Below, one piece after another: positions 55,688 through 64,000 of a stretch of DNA of 64,000 nucleotides (the first letter of the stretch is position 1; the number at the start of each line of letters is the position of its first letter). The notes under the pieces are model-generated. The model had not been told where the DNA came from. It searched no databases and worked only from the letters and a program-made list of their open reading frames with translations. The stretch covers positions 1-64,000 of the forward strand of contig NZ_CP018760.1 in assembly GCF_001913155.1 (NCBI RefSeq). Reading direction: 5' to 3'. Both the position numbers and the translations under genes were made by a program. This stretch comes from Maribacter hydrothermalis (lineage in GTDB: Bacteria > Bacteroidota > Bacteroidia > Flavobacteriales > Flavobacteriaceae).

Positions 55688-55718
55688 ATAAGGACAGCTA
55701 ATTGGCTGTCCTTATTTT
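55688..55718. terminator. Bidirectional terminator
   Basis: AAGGACAGC pairs with GCTGTCCTT around AATTG-type loop sequence, with A and T runs at either end, between the S41 gene and the convergent B12 receptor gene. Confidence 0.88.
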
Positions 55719-55721
55719 TTA

Positions 55722-57593
55722 TTATAAATTTAATCTAAATCCCAATCGAACATTTCGTCCTTTAGTGGTATATGAAACCAACTCTGTATATTTTTCATTT
55801 AAAATATTATCTACTGATAAAAACCCTGATAGGTTATTGTAAAAATTATGCTTTAATTGTAAATTGAACAAACTGAAATTGTCTAATGTTACATCTGAAA
55901 AAGTGGCGAAATCCGTATCCGTTCTATCTGATACATATTGATAAGATAGCCCAACAAATGTCTTCTCTTTAATGTCATAACCTAAAGTGGCATTTATTTT
56001 ATTTTTGGGTACCCTTAAAGCCAAGCCTTCCTTAGAATTCGTATAAGTGTAGTTAGCGCTAAAAATAAGCTCCTTAGCTATTTCAGAATTTAAACCTACT
56101 TCTACCCCATTAAAATAAGCCGTTTCTGCTGAATTTCTATATTGACTCTCAAATGTATTAGGGTCAATTGTTACATATTCTATTCGGTCATCTTCTTTCC
56201 TATTAAAGTAAATAGCGTTAAAAGTAAGTGCATCCGACACTTTAAATTCCAATCCACCTTCTAAAGTGGTGTCCTCTTCTGGTTCTAAATCTGAATTTGC
56301 TCCAAAAGGTCCATATAATTGAGACAAGTTAGGCGCAATGTAAGAAGTTGCATAACTACCCATAAACTTTAAATATCCATCGTTAATACTAATTCTATAA
56401 GACGGATTTATGTTATATATGAAGTTAGAACCGTATTCACTGTGGTTGTTTAAGCGCACTCCTGCATTTATATTAATTCCCTGTTCACCTACATATACAG
56501 CATTTAAATAGGGGTCAACTGTATTAGAATTGTATTGTTCAAAAAATAAAGTTTTACTGTCAATATAGTTCACACCAATTATGGTGTGTATTTTATTTGT
56601 AAAAGTGTATTTATTAAATACATCTAATATATAGGATTGTGAATCATACGTTGCTGGAAAACTAGATTCAAATGCTCGTGTAATCTGATTAAAAGCCGTA
56701 TTTATTGCAATACTTCCATTTTCATACGTATAAACAGAACTTAGTCCAAAACGCGACTGCTCACTTGTAAAATTAAAATCTGCATCTTCAATTGGGAAGC
56801 CATTGTCGTAATCACTATTTAATTTATTATAGAATGCCGATGCTTTTACATTAAAACGATCTGTAAATTGATAACCTACTTTAAAGTTACCGTCTATTCT
56901 AGAATATAGATCGGATTCTGTTCCTATTGCTGCCGATAATCCATCTGTGAATTGATGCCCTCCAGATGCTAAAACACTTATATTTCCGTCCTTTGCTGTC
57001 AAATTAACCGTATTCGAAATATCAGAAATATTATAATTTTGATCAGCTTCCGTTTGGTTGGTTCCAAAACTTGAAATAACATCAAGTGCAAGACCTTCTT
57101 TATTAGCTTTTTTCGTGATAATATTTATAACCGCCGTTGCTGCCGAATTTCCGTAAAGCGTACTTGCTGCACCTTTTAAAATTTCAATACTTTCAATTTG
57201 TGCCGCATTCAATAATCTTAAATCGTACTCGGCACTTGTACTAGAAGGATCTGATACTTGAATACCATCTATAACAACTAAAACTTGACGATTGTTTCCT
57301 CCTCTTACATAAGTGGAAAGGTTTTGACCGGCATAACTTCTGGTCCCGTTAATTTCAATTCCGCTTTTGGTATTGATAATTTCAACAACAGAACGCCCCT
57401 GATTTTGCTCTAATTCTTTTTGAGAAATGGTAATTACGGTCTTACCCGAGTTTTCGCGCTTTAATTCAAATCTAGTATCACTTACAACAACTTCATTTAA
57501 TTGTAGTGTTCTTGTTGAATCTTGCTCTTGTTGTGCTCCTACTTTTGCACACAATAATACCGTGACCGCTGGCCACAAAAAATAATTTTTCAT
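55722..57593 (-). CDS. btuB: TonB-dependent vitamin B12 receptor
   Basis: A 623-residue outer-membrane receptor with a signal peptide (AVTVLLCAKVGAQ), a TonB box region (TRTLQLNEVVVSD), a plug (ISQKELEQNQGRSVVEIINT, GTRSYAGQNLSTYVRGGN) and a 22-strand barrel ending RNVRLGFRLNL. Specificity for cobalamin is inferred from the cobalamin riboswitch in its own leader and from the divergent btuF-btuC-btuD genes; the receptor sequence alone does not tell. It is smaller than SusC-type receptors and has no carboxypeptidase domain. Confidence 0.9.
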   Translation of the reverse strand: MKNYFLWPAVTVLLCAKVGAQQEQDSTRTLQLNEVVVSDTRFELKRENSGKTVITISQKELEQNQGRSVVEIINTKSGIEINGTRSYAGQNLSTYVRGGNNRQVLVVIDGIQVSDPSSTSAEYDLRLLNAAQIESIEILKGAASTLYGNSAATAVINIITKKANKEGLALDVISSFGTNQTEADQNYNISDISNTVNLTAKDGNISVLASGGHQFTDGLSAAIGTESDLYSRIDGNFKVGYQFTDRFNVKASAFYNKLNSDYDNGFPIEDADFNFTSEQSRFGLSSVYTYENGSIAINTAFNQITRAFESSFPATYDSQSYILDVFNKYTFTNKIHTIIGVNYIDSKTLFFEQYNSNTVDPYLNAVYVGEQGININAGVRLNNHSEYGSNFIYNINPSYRISINDGYLKFMGSYATSYIAPNLSQLYGPFGANSDLEPEEDTTLEGGLEFKVSDALTFNAIYFNRKEDDRIEYVTIDPNTFESQYRNSAETAYFNGVEVGLNSEIAKELIFSANYTYTNSKEGLALRVPKNKINATLGYDIKEKTFVGLSYQYVSDRTDTDFATFSDVTLDNFSLFNLQLKHNFYNNLSGFLSVDNILNEKYTELVSYTTKGRNVRLGFRLNL

Positions 57594-57610
57594 TCGTTTA
57601 AATTCATAAA

Positions 57611-57654
57611 CGGGAGCGTAGTATGTCTGTACCCATACGCAAACCTTTATCCCG
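57611..57654 (-). promoter_or_regulatory. Putative expression-platform hairpin before btuB
   Basis: On the minus strand CGGGA (57650-57654) pairs with TCCCG (57611-57615) and encloses a second stem GCGTATG with CATACTACGC. The hairpin ends 18 bases before the btuB ATG and has no T run, so control of translation is more likely than transcription termination. Confidence 0.5.
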
Positions 57655-57674
57655 AAAGTTTAACATTGTTCGTT

Positions 57675-57885
57675 TGAATAAGGCAGGTCTCCTGACTTGT
57701 TTAATGCTATTTTGCCTTCCCATGTATTCTGAACCGGTTCAGGTTAACATAGTGGCTTTGAAGAAAATAACATCTTCATAAAATGAAGTTTCAAACAAAA
57801 AATATTCGCCAATAGCTTTTGTTGAAATAAACTTACAGTTGCGGGAACAGTTCCAGATTTTCACTGGATTCCCTTTTAATCTCAT
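57675..57885 (-). promoter_or_regulatory. Cobalamin riboswitch upstream of btuB
   Basis: The minus strand carries the conserved cobalamin riboswitch parts in order: GGGAATCCAGTGAAAATC, CTGTTCCCGCAACTGTAAG, a GCCACT segment and the B12 box AGTCAGGAGACCTGCC at 57682-57697. This is the classic adenosylcobalamin-binding element, and ligand binding should switch off receptor expression. It lies in the leader of the TonB receptor gene. Confidence 0.95.
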
Positions 57886-57917
57886 CACATATAAGTAATG
57901 AAAACCAAAATTCACGG

Positions 57918-57925
57918 CGAAAGTA
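57918..57925 (-). promoter_or_regulatory. -7-like element for the riboswitch transcript
   Basis: Read on the minus strand TACTTTCG is a one-base variant of TAnnTTTG and lies just upstream of the riboswitch 5' end, where the btuB mRNA should start. Support is positional. Confidence 0.4.
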
Positions 57926-57965
57926 AACATTTAGTTTAATCTTTCTTAGTAAACTTTTATAATAC

Positions 57966-57973
57966 TACTTTTG
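57966..57973 (+). promoter_or_regulatory. -7 promoter element of btuF-btuC-btuD
   Basis: TACTTTTG matches TAnnTTTG, 20 bases before the btuF ATG. The short leader leaves no room for a second riboswitch on this strand. Confidence 0.55.
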
Positions 57974-57993
57974 AAAAACAGATATAAATTAAA

Positions 57994-59142
57994 ATGCTTA
58001 AACACCAAATTGTTTTAATTCTTGTACTTTTTTTATGGGGATGTAAGAATGAGAAAGAAAACTCCATATCCACAAAAACACCAACTCAAAATACAGAAGT
58101 AACCTATGCCAAAGGTTTTTCCGTAGAGAAACAAGCTTCCGGAATCACTTTAATTAAAGTATTAAAACCTTGGGTCAATTCAGAAAAAACATTCACCTAC
58201 GCCTTAATCCCAAAAGAAATTCTTGCTACAATAACTTTAAACAAAAATGAATACGACGAAATTATTTCTACACCATTAGAAAACATGGTGGTTACGTCAA
58301 CAACGCATATCCCTGCTTTAGAAGAATTAGGTATTTTGGACAAACTTATTGGCTTTCCCGATACCAAATACATTTCTTCTAAGGCAGCAAGAAATTTAAT
58401 CGACTCTGGGAAGATAAAAGAATTAGGCGTTAATGAAAATTTAAATACCGAGGCTGTTTTAGCTTTACAACCTGACCTTGTTTTTGGTTTTGCTATAAAC
58501 AATAGTAACAACACTTATGAAACTATACAACGCGCTAAAATCCCGGTGGTATATAATGGCGATTGGGTGGAAGAAACTCCTTTAGGCAAGGCAGAATGGA
58601 TTAAATTCTTCGCTCTATTTTTTAATAAAACCGAACAAGCTAATGCTATATTTACTAGAATAGAAAAATCGTACTTAGAAGCTAAAAAAATAGCTTCTAA
58701 AGCAACGTATAGACCAACTGTACTGTGTGGCGCTCTTTATAAAGATGTGTGGTATTTACCTGGTGGCAAAAGTTGGGCGGCAAATTTTCTACAAGATGCC
58801 AATTCAAATTACCTTTGGAACACCACTGACGAAAATGGAAGTTTATCCTTGAGCTGGGAGAGTGTTCTTGATGTTGGGCAACATGCCGATTATTGGATAG
58901 GTCCTGCACAATATTTATCTTACCAAGAAATGAAATCTGCAAGTCAGCATTATTCCCAGTTTAATGCTTTTCAAAGCAAAAAAATATTCACTACCGCAAA
59001 CACAATAGGTGAAACTGGTGGCACACTATACTATGAATTGGCACCACAAAGACCAGACCTTGTACTAAAAGATTTAATTCATATTTTGCACCCAGGATTA
59101 CTTCCTAACTATGAACCTTTCTTTTTTAAACCTTTGCTTTAG
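57994..59142 (+). CDS. btuF: ABC transporter substrate-binding lipoprotein, B12 uptake
   Basis: A 382-residue periplasmic-binding protein (class III, Peripla_BP_2 fold) with a lipoprotein signal (LVLFLWGC, cysteine at 17). Family segments are VVTSTTHIPALEELGILDKLIGF (quoted as VVTSTTHIPAL), LQPDLVFGFAIN and the second lobe from RPTVLCGALYKDVWYLPGG. It should hand cobalamin from the periplasm to BtuCD. The assignment to B12 comes from the neighbouring riboswitch receptor; the fold alone would also allow haem or iron-siderophore. It is the first gene of an operon. Confidence 0.85.
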   Translation: MLKHQIVLILVLFLWGCKNEKENSISTKTPTQNTEVTYAKGFSVEKQASGITLIKVLKPWVNSEKTFTYALIPKEILATITLNKNEYDEIISTPLENMVVTSTTHIPALEELGILDKLIGFPDTKYISSKAARNLIDSGKIKELGVNENLNTEAVLALQPDLVFGFAINNSNNTYETIQRAKIPVVYNGDWVEETPLGKAEWIKFFALFFNKTEQANAIFTRIEKSYLEAKKIASKATYRPTVLCGALYKDVWYLPGGKSWAANFLQDANSNYLWNTTDENGSLSLSWESVLDVGQHADYWIGPAQYLSYQEMKSASQHYSQFNAFQSKKIFTTANTIGETGGTLYYELAPQRPDLVLKDLIHILHPGLLPNYEPFFFKPLL

Positions 59143-60174
59143 TTGTCAAATATATCTACTTATAGCTTTCATTTTTTAGCACTACTGGTAGTATTGCTCA
59201 TATGCTTTATATTTAATTTAAGCTTAGGTTCTGTTAGTATTTCTTTTGTAGATACCCTAAATGTATTAGTTGGTTCGACAGCTGATGATTCTTCCACCTC
59301 TTATATTATTTGGCAATACCGATTCCCAAAAGCTATCACTGCTATAATGGTGGGTAGCGGACTCTCGTTAAGTGGATTGTTAATGCAGACTTTGTTCAGA
59401 AACCCATTAGCAGGACCCTATGTTTTGGGTATAAGTTCCGGTGCCAGTTTAGGAGCAGCACTTTTAATTATGGGATCTTCATTATTCTCAGGTTTTTTTG
59501 GCTTTTCAGCTTTTAACAATATCTCCCTGGCCATAATATCTAGCCTTGGTAGTTTTTTAGTGTTATCATTAGTTCTAGTTGTGGCGGCAAAAGTAAAAGA
59601 TACAATGGCACTTTTAATTATAGGCCTTATGTTTGGGAGTATTACAGCTGCTATTGTAAGTGTATTGTCCTATTTTACTAAAGCAGAAAAATTGCAACAC
59701 TATATTTTTTGGTCATTTGGTAGCCTGGGTAATTTATCTTGGGTACAATTACTAATTGTCGCCATTTGTACCATGGTGGGTTTATTTCTCAGTATCATAT
59801 CCATTAAGCCTTTGAACGCTTTTTTATTAGGGGAAAACTATGCCAAAAGTTTAGGTATTAGTTTAAAAAAATCGCGGTACATCATCATAATTGCTACAGG
59901 GTTACTAGCTGGATCTATAACTGCCTTTGCCGGTCCTATTGCCTTTGTAGGCTTAGCCGTACCCCATATAACCAAACAGTTATTACACACGACCGACCAT
60001 AAAATTCAAATTCCCGCGGTACTTTTCTGTGGAGCAATCCTAATGTTGATCTGCGATACAATAGCTCAACTACCAGGTTCCGTAAGTGTTTTACCAATTA
60101 ATGCCATCACTAGTATTTTTGGTGCTCCATTAGTAATTTGGCTGTTGGTTAGAAAAAGAAAAATGATATTTTAA
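59143..60174 (+). CDS. btuC: ABC transporter permease, B12/iron-siderophore type
   Basis: A 343-residue permease of the BtuC/FecCD family with about ten transmembrane helices. Typical segments are FPKAITAIMVGSGLSLSGLLMQTLFRNPLAGPYVLGISSGASLGAA (ends quoted: LSGLLMQTLFRNPLAGP and GISSGASLGAA), LLAGSITAFAGPIAFVGLAVPH (quoted as AFAGPIAFVGL) and LPINAITSIFGAPL. The start is a TTG directly after the btuF stop codon; no ATG lies in a plausible place. It forms the membrane part of the B12 importer with btuD. Confidence 0.87.
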   Translation: MSNISTYSFHFLALLVVLLICFIFNLSLGSVSISFVDTLNVLVGSTADDSSTSYIIWQYRFPKAITAIMVGSGLSLSGLLMQTLFRNPLAGPYVLGISSGASLGAALLIMGSSLFSGFFGFSAFNNISLAIISSLGSFLVLSLVLVVAAKVKDTMALLIIGLMFGSITAAIVSVLSYFTKAEKLQHYIFWSFGSLGNLSWVQLLIVAICTMVGLFLSIISIKPLNAFLLGENYAKSLGISLKKSRYIIIIATGLLAGSITAFAGPIAFVGLAVPHITKQLLHTTDHKIQIPAVLFCGAILMLICDTIAQLPGSVSVLPINAITSIFGAPLVIWLLVRKRKMIF

Positions 60175-60189
60175 TATAAAACAAAAGTC

Positions 60190-60972
60190 ATCAGTAACAG
60201 CAAATTAAATAGCATCTTACAGGTAACCGACCTATCTATTGGGTACGATGATAATATTATTGCTTCTTCTATTACTTTCGAATTAAAGAAAGGGGAACTT
60301 GCCGCTATTGTTGGTATCAATGGAATAGGAAAATCTACATTGTTACGCACCTTAGGTAATTTTCAACCAAAAATTTCAGGTTCCGTTAAAATTGAAGGAA
60401 AAGATTTAAAAGCATATAATGAACTGCAAATAGCATCTAAAATAAGCGTCGTTCTTACGGAAGCTATTGCTTCAAAAAACTTATCGGTTTATGAGCTATT
60501 GGCTTTGGGCAGACAACCTTACACTAATTGGTTAGGTAAATTGGCTGATGAAGATATTTCCATTATTAACAATAGTATTAACCTTTTAAAATTAGAACCT
60601 TTCTTAGACAAAAAATGTTTTCAGTTGAGTGACGGTCAATTACAGCGGGTACTTATTGCCAGAGCATTAATTCAAGATACCGATGTTATTTTGCTAGACG
60701 AACCTACTACTCATTTAGATTTATACCATAAAGTTCAAATTTTGAAACTTTTAAAATCTATTGCGCATGAAACAAATAAGACTATATTGTTTACAAGTCA
60801 CGAAATTGATCTTGCTATCCAATTATGTGATAAAATACTGATTTTAGATGGTTTAAACAATGTATTTAACGAACCAACAAAGCTTATAGAAAATAAAAAT
60901 TTTGATACCCTCTTCCCTACTGATATGATTTTTTTTGACACAAACACCAGTTCTTTCAAGATTAAGAAATAG
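60190..60972 (+). CDS. btuD: ABC transporter ATPase, B12 type, without a standard start codon
   Basis: An ABC ATPase with Walker A GINGIGKST, signature LSDGQLQRVL, Walker B VILLDEPTTHLD and the switch histidine in LFTSHEID. Reading frame and homology extend upstream to at least ILQVTDLSIGYDDN, but between the btuC stop (60172-60174) and the Walker A motif there is no ATG, GTG or TTG in frame; the first TTG (60340) is inside the Walker A helix. The ATC at 60190 is given as a provisional start. ATC at 60214, or read-through of the single in-frame TAA after btuC, are alternatives. Sequence error is possible. Confidence 0.75.
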   Translation: MSNSKLNSILQVTDLSIGYDDNIIASSITFELKKGELAAIVGINGIGKSTLLRTLGNFQPKISGSVKIEGKDLKAYNELQIASKISVVLTEAIASKNLSVYELLALGRQPYTNWLGKLADEDISIINNSINLLKLEPFLDKKCFQLSDGQLQRVLIARALIQDTDVILLDEPTTHLDLYHKVQILKLLKSIAHETNKTILFTSHEIDLAIQLCDKILILDGLNNVFNEPTKLIENKNFDTLFPTDMIFFDTNTSSFKIKK

Positions 60973-61083
60973 AAATTTAAATATTTATCAAAATTTAATT
61001 AAGGGATGTTAATTAAAACATACCGCCTCATTTAATCTTTACTCTGCAAACAAGTATCTTTACTAGATTACACTAGCGTACCA

Positions 61084-62433
61084 ATGAACGAAATTTATAT
61101 ATACCTTGTCATCGGAATCCTTTGTCTTGCCATCGGATATTTTTTGGGTAACTATATTCAGCTTCTAAAAACTAAATCTCGTCAAAGCACTTTAGAAGAA
61201 CGAGAGCAGCAAATGCTTAATAACCTTTCTGTATTTCAGGATAGATTAAAAGAGAGCGAAAAACAAAAATCACATTTGCAGTCTGAAAAGGAACACCTTG
61301 GTAATCAAATTGTACGTTATCAGGCAGATTTAGAAAATTTACAGCAAAAAAATAGAGATCAAAAAGATGAAGTAGAAAAGCTTCAGGAGAAATTCACTAA
61401 GGAGTTTGAAAATCTTGCCAATAAAATATTGGAAGAAAAGAGTTTAAAATTCACCGAGCGCAATGAGAAGAATATCCAAAATATTCTTACGCCATTAAAT
61501 GAAAAAATACTTCTTTTTGAAAGGAAGGTAGAAGAAAGTCAGAAAGAAAATATAAGTATACATTCCGCTTTAAAAGAACAGTTACTAAATCTGCAAACCC
61601 AAAACATTAAAATTACCCAAGAAGCGGAGAACTTGACCAAAGCCTTAAAAGGTGATAGTAAAATGCAAGGTAACTGGGGCGAGCTGGTTTTGGAGCGTGT
61701 ATTAGAAAAATCTGGTTTAGAGAAAGACCGAGAATACATAGTTCAGCAAAGTTTTACACGTGCAGATGGTAGCCGAGTTTTACCAGATGTCATAATCAAC
61801 CTCCCAGATGGTAAAAAAATGGTGGTAGATTCTAAAGTATCCTTAACAGATTACGAGCGTTATGTAAATACTGAAGATGAACTTAGAGATAAGTTTTTAA
61901 AAGACCATATTAACTCTCTTAGAAGACACGTAGACCAATTATCTGCCAAGAAATACGAAGATTTGTATGAAATGGAGAGTCCGGATTTTGTTTTAATGTT
62001 CGTACCCATAGAACCTGCTTTTGCAATTGCCATAAATCAAGATAGCTCCTTATACAACAAAGCTTTTGAACAAAATATTATTATAGTAACTCCTTCAACA
62101 CTTCTTGCTACCTTACGTACCATTGATAGTATGTGGAATAATGAAAAACAACAACGCAATGCTATTGAGATTGCTAGACAAGCTGGTGCGCTTTATGATA
62201 AATTTGAAGGCTTTGTAAGCGATTTAATGAAAGTGGGTAAAAAAATGGACGAAGCTAAAGGAGAATACCGTGGTGCCATGAACAAGTTGGTTGATGGTCG
62301 TGGTAATATTATTAATAGCATTGAAAAATTAAAAAAGATGGGTGCGAAAGCTAAGAAATCTATTCCCGAATCACTTATAAACAGAGCGATAGAAGATGAC
62401 GATTTCGAAGAAGAACTTAAATTAAAACTATAA
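61084..62433 (+). CDS. rmuC: DNA recombination protein RmuC
   Basis: RmuC limits rearrangements at inverted repeats and carries a restriction-endonuclease-like fold. The 449-residue protein has an N-terminal membrane helix (about 5-22), a long coiled coil (about 30-190: QSTLEEREQQMLNNLSVFQD) and the RmuC domain with GNWGELVLERVLEKSGL, LPDVIINLPDGKKMVVDSKV, quoted as DVIINLPDG and VVDSKVSLTDYERY. Sequence and length match the family well. A catalytic role is assumed for family members rather than proven. Confidence 0.93.
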   Translation: MNEIYIYLVIGILCLAIGYFLGNYIQLLKTKSRQSTLEEREQQMLNNLSVFQDRLKESEKQKSHLQSEKEHLGNQIVRYQADLENLQQKNRDQKDEVEKLQEKFTKEFENLANKILEEKSLKFTERNEKNIQNILTPLNEKILLFERKVEESQKENISIHSALKEQLLNLQTQNIKITQEAENLTKALKGDSKMQGNWGELVLERVLEKSGLEKDREYIVQQSFTRADGSRVLPDVIINLPDGKKMVVDSKVSLTDYERYVNTEDELRDKFLKDHINSLRRHVDQLSAKKYEDLYEMESPDFVLMFVPIEPAFAIAINQDSSLYNKAFEQNIIIVTPSTLLATLRTIDSMWNNEKQQRNAIEIARQAGALYDKFEGFVSDLMKVGKKMDEAKGEYRGAMNKLVDGRGNIINSIEKLKKMGAKAKKSIPESLINRAIEDDDFEEELKLKL

Positions 62434-62461
62434 GTATCCTAAGAACTATATTTAAACACAA

Positions 62462-62827
62462 ATGAAAAAAATTTTATCCCTAATTGTTGTTGGCTTTATT
62501 GCTATTGGAGCTATTTATTATGCCTTTATTTACTTTGTGACATTTAGTGAAGGAGTGCGCTCTGGAGAACTAATAAAAATAAGCCATAAAGGAGTACTTG
62601 TAAAAACTTGGGAAGGCGAAATAAGCCAAGGTATTTCCGGTGCCCAAATATTCTCATTTTCAGTTTTAGATAAAGACCAAGAGGTCATTGACAAACTTCA
62701 GGAATACCAAGGGCAATACGTAAAGGTTAATTATGTAGAACGCTATACTACCTTCTTTTGGCTTGGCGACACTAAATATTTTATCACGAACGTACAGGCC
62801 GAAAAATCTCCCCATTTCCGAAATTAA
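62462..62827 (+). CDS. Small membrane-anchored protein, function unknown
   Basis: A 121-residue protein with one N-terminal transmembrane helix (about 4-26) and a beta-rich domain (GVRSGELIKISHKG, TWEGEI, YVKVNYVERYTTFFWLGDTKYF) that looks like an OB-fold-type domain. Similar flavobacterial genes are sometimes called 6-phosphogluconate dehydrogenase, which this sequence does not support. It sits between rmuC (28 bases) and the thioesterase gene (18 bases), so it is probably co-transcribed with both. Confidence 0.72.
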   Translation: MKKILSLIVVGFIAIGAIYYAFIYFVTFSEGVRSGELIKISHKGVLVKTWEGEISQGISGAQIFSFSVLDKDQEVIDKLQEYQGQYVKVNYVERYTTFFWLGDTKYFITNVQAEKSPHFRN

Positions 62828-62845
62828 AAAATAAGCAGCAATTCT

Positions 62846-63391
62846 ATGGAAAAGTTTAAAAGCGTAAGAGAATCAAGAGTATCAATAACCGAGTTAATGC
62901 TTCCCTCCCATTCTAATTTTGGCGGAAAAGTTCATGGAGGCCACATATTAAGTTTAATGGACCAAATAGCATTTGCATGTGCTTCTAAGCATTCACAGCA
63001 ATACTGTGTAACAGCATCGGTTAATCGCGTAAATTTCTTAAACCCTATTGAAGTTGGTGAATTGGTGACCTTAAAAGCAAGTATAAACTATACAGGAAAA
63101 ACCTCTATGGTTGTGGGTGTACGTGTAGAATCTGAAAATATAACATCGGGCACAAGAAAGCACTGTAATTCTTCTTACTTTACTATGGTAGCAAAAGGTA
63201 AAGATGGTAAAAACGTACAAATACCTGGCTTAATTGTATCTGATGACCAAGGGGTTCGTAGATTTGCACGTAGTAAATACAGAAAAATAGAAGCTCAGCA
63301 AAGAGATACTAAATTTGAATCTAAAACTTTTGTTTCTAAAGATTATATTAAAGAATTAGAAAACGAAAATATTAAGATTGAAATGAAGTAA
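62846..63391 (+). CDS. Hotdog-fold acyl-CoA thioesterase
   Basis: A 181-residue acyl-CoA thioesterase. The family block LMLPSHSNFGGKVHGGHILSLMDQIAFAC (quoted as NFGGKVHGGHILSLMDQIAF) contains the active-site region, followed by VTASVNRVNFLNPIEVGELV and the beta strand ASINYTGKTSMVVGVRVE. It would cleave acyl-CoAs of unknown chain length in the cytoplasm. The end overlaps the convergent pgl gene by 20 bases. Confidence 0.9.
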   Translation: MEKFKSVRESRVSITELMLPSHSNFGGKVHGGHILSLMDQIAFACASKHSQQYCVTASVNRVNFLNPIEVGELVTLKASINYTGKTSMVVGVRVESENITSGTRKHCNSSYFTMVAKGKDGKNVQIPGLIVSDDQGVRRFARSKYRKIEAQQRDTKFESKTFVSKDYIKELENENIKIEMK

Positions 63392-64000
63392 GTAGCTTTG
63401 CAGCGGCAGCATCTAAAAACCAGACCAAGTCTTTTGTTTTGGGTGCTACGTGACTTGCAGGAAATTCTAAATAACCTTCTTCCCTATCCACTATTATCTT
63501 TACTTTTTCTGCCTTGCTTTCACCAGTGACTAAGAAGACAACTGTTTTTGCATTATTTATCATCCTTCCTGTTAGTGAAACTCGTTTTTGACCAGATTCT
63601 GGATGAATAGCTACTTCACAATTATCTGGTGAAACCCACAAATTAATTTCATGTGGGAATATTGATGCTGTATGCCCGTCATCACCCATTCCTAAAATAA
63701 CCATATCAAACTGCGGTAAGCCCAGTTCTTTTGGTAATTCAGTTTCTAAAACTTCACTATAACGTTCAGCTTCAGATTTTGGGTCATTTTCTCCTTTTAT
63801 ACGGTGTATGTTTTCTTTAGGAATAGCAACTTTAGAAATTAAATGCTCCTTAGTCATTCTATAATTGCTTTGTTCATCTTCAGGATCAACACAACGTTCA
63901 TCTCCCCAATATAAATGAATAGCATTCCAATCTATAGCATCAGCAAACTCTTCTGCTAAAACATCAAATACTATTTTAGGTGTACTACCGCCAGATAACG
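63372..64000 (-). CDS. pgl: 6-phosphogluconolactonase, 5' end outside the window
   Basis: Pgl hydrolyses 6-phosphogluconolactone in the oxidative pentose phosphate pathway. The frame is open from the window edge and reads LSGGSTPKIVFDVL, then WNAIHLYWGDERCV and NYRMTKEHL, then MVILGMGDDGHTASIFPH, which are the family motifs. The N terminus lies beyond base 64000, so this is a partial gene; an ATG at 63857 is internal and not the true start. The 3' end overlaps the thioesterase gene by 20 bases. Confidence 0.92.
   Translation of the reverse strand, partial: LSGGSTPKIVFDVLAEEFADAIDWNAIHLYWGDERCVDPEDEQSNYRMTKEHLISKVAIPKENIHRIKGENDPKSEAERYSEVLETELPKELGLPQFDMVILGMGDDGHTASIFPHEINLWVSPDNCEVAIHPESGQKRVSLTGRMINNAKTVVFLVTGESKAEKVKIIVDREEGYLEFPASHVAPKTKDLVWFLDAAAAKLLTSFQS

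Overview
The window looks like about 64 kb of a marine Flavobacteriaceae (Bacteroidota) chromosome, perhaps close to the Maribacter/Zobellia/Cellulophaga group. The evidence is AT-rich DNA, the Bacteroidota -7 promoter element TAnnTTTG in front of many genes, the SerB-SerA fusion, monomeric NADP isocitrate dehydrogenase, many DUF families typical of flavobacteria (DUF4252, DUF4249, DUF4294, DUF6095), TonB receptors with carboxypeptidase-like N-domains, and ribosomal and protein sequences of flavobacterial character. The genus is a guess. Base 1 is the A of the dnaA start codon, so the record was probably rotated to dnaA. No rRNA, tRNA, CRISPR array, prophage or insertion sequence was seen, and the content is mostly core chromosome.

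Layout. 1-2.6 kb: dnaA, a low-molecular-weight phosphatase and a RsmI-like methylase. 2.7-5.8 kb (minus): a lysozyme-like protein, then dapF-GNAT-mltG. 5.9-11.4 kb: HtrA protease, N-extended GAPDH, a coiled-coil membrane protein, GNAT, trmD, and rplS behind a structured leader. 11.4-12 kb: a non-coding stretch ending in a strong orphan terminator, possibly a small RNA. 12-20.4 kb: icd, TonB receptor/DUF4249/DUF6095, DUF4294, M42 peptidase and a Nudix hydrolase. 20.4-25 kb (minus): a sugar mutarotase and an SDR behind a TTGGTTAACCAA operator, hisS, and rpsF-rpsR-rplI. 25-36.9 kb: LytTR regulator, priA to nadC operon, rlmH, a kinase-less PilJ-type sensor, SerB-SerA, and a SatD/DUF3307/hydrolase cluster. 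37-49.5 kb: rdgB, DEAD-box helicase, a GH13 lipoprotein, a TrmH-like methylase, a sirtuin, purB and two MscS channels. 49.7-55.7 kb: an ECF sigma/anti-sigma/DUF4252 cassette and two tandem S41 protease lipoproteins. 55.7-61 kb: a vitamin B12 uptake locus (riboswitch-controlled receptor divergent from btuF-btuC-btuD). 61-64 kb: rmuC, a small membrane protein, a thioesterase, and pgl, which runs off the right edge.

Genes that work together. The B12 locus pairs an outer-membrane TonB receptor under an adenosylcobalamin-type riboswitch with a periplasmic lipoprotein, a permease and an ATPase. The ATPase gene has no ATG, GTG or TTG between the btuC stop and its Walker A motif. The ECF cassette has its own GTAAC-N16-CGTC promoter and so is probably autoregulated. 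The least understood unit is the SatD-like protein (a cyclase/GGDEF-like RGDEF motif plus a helix-turn-helix) next to a polytopic DUF3307 membrane protein.
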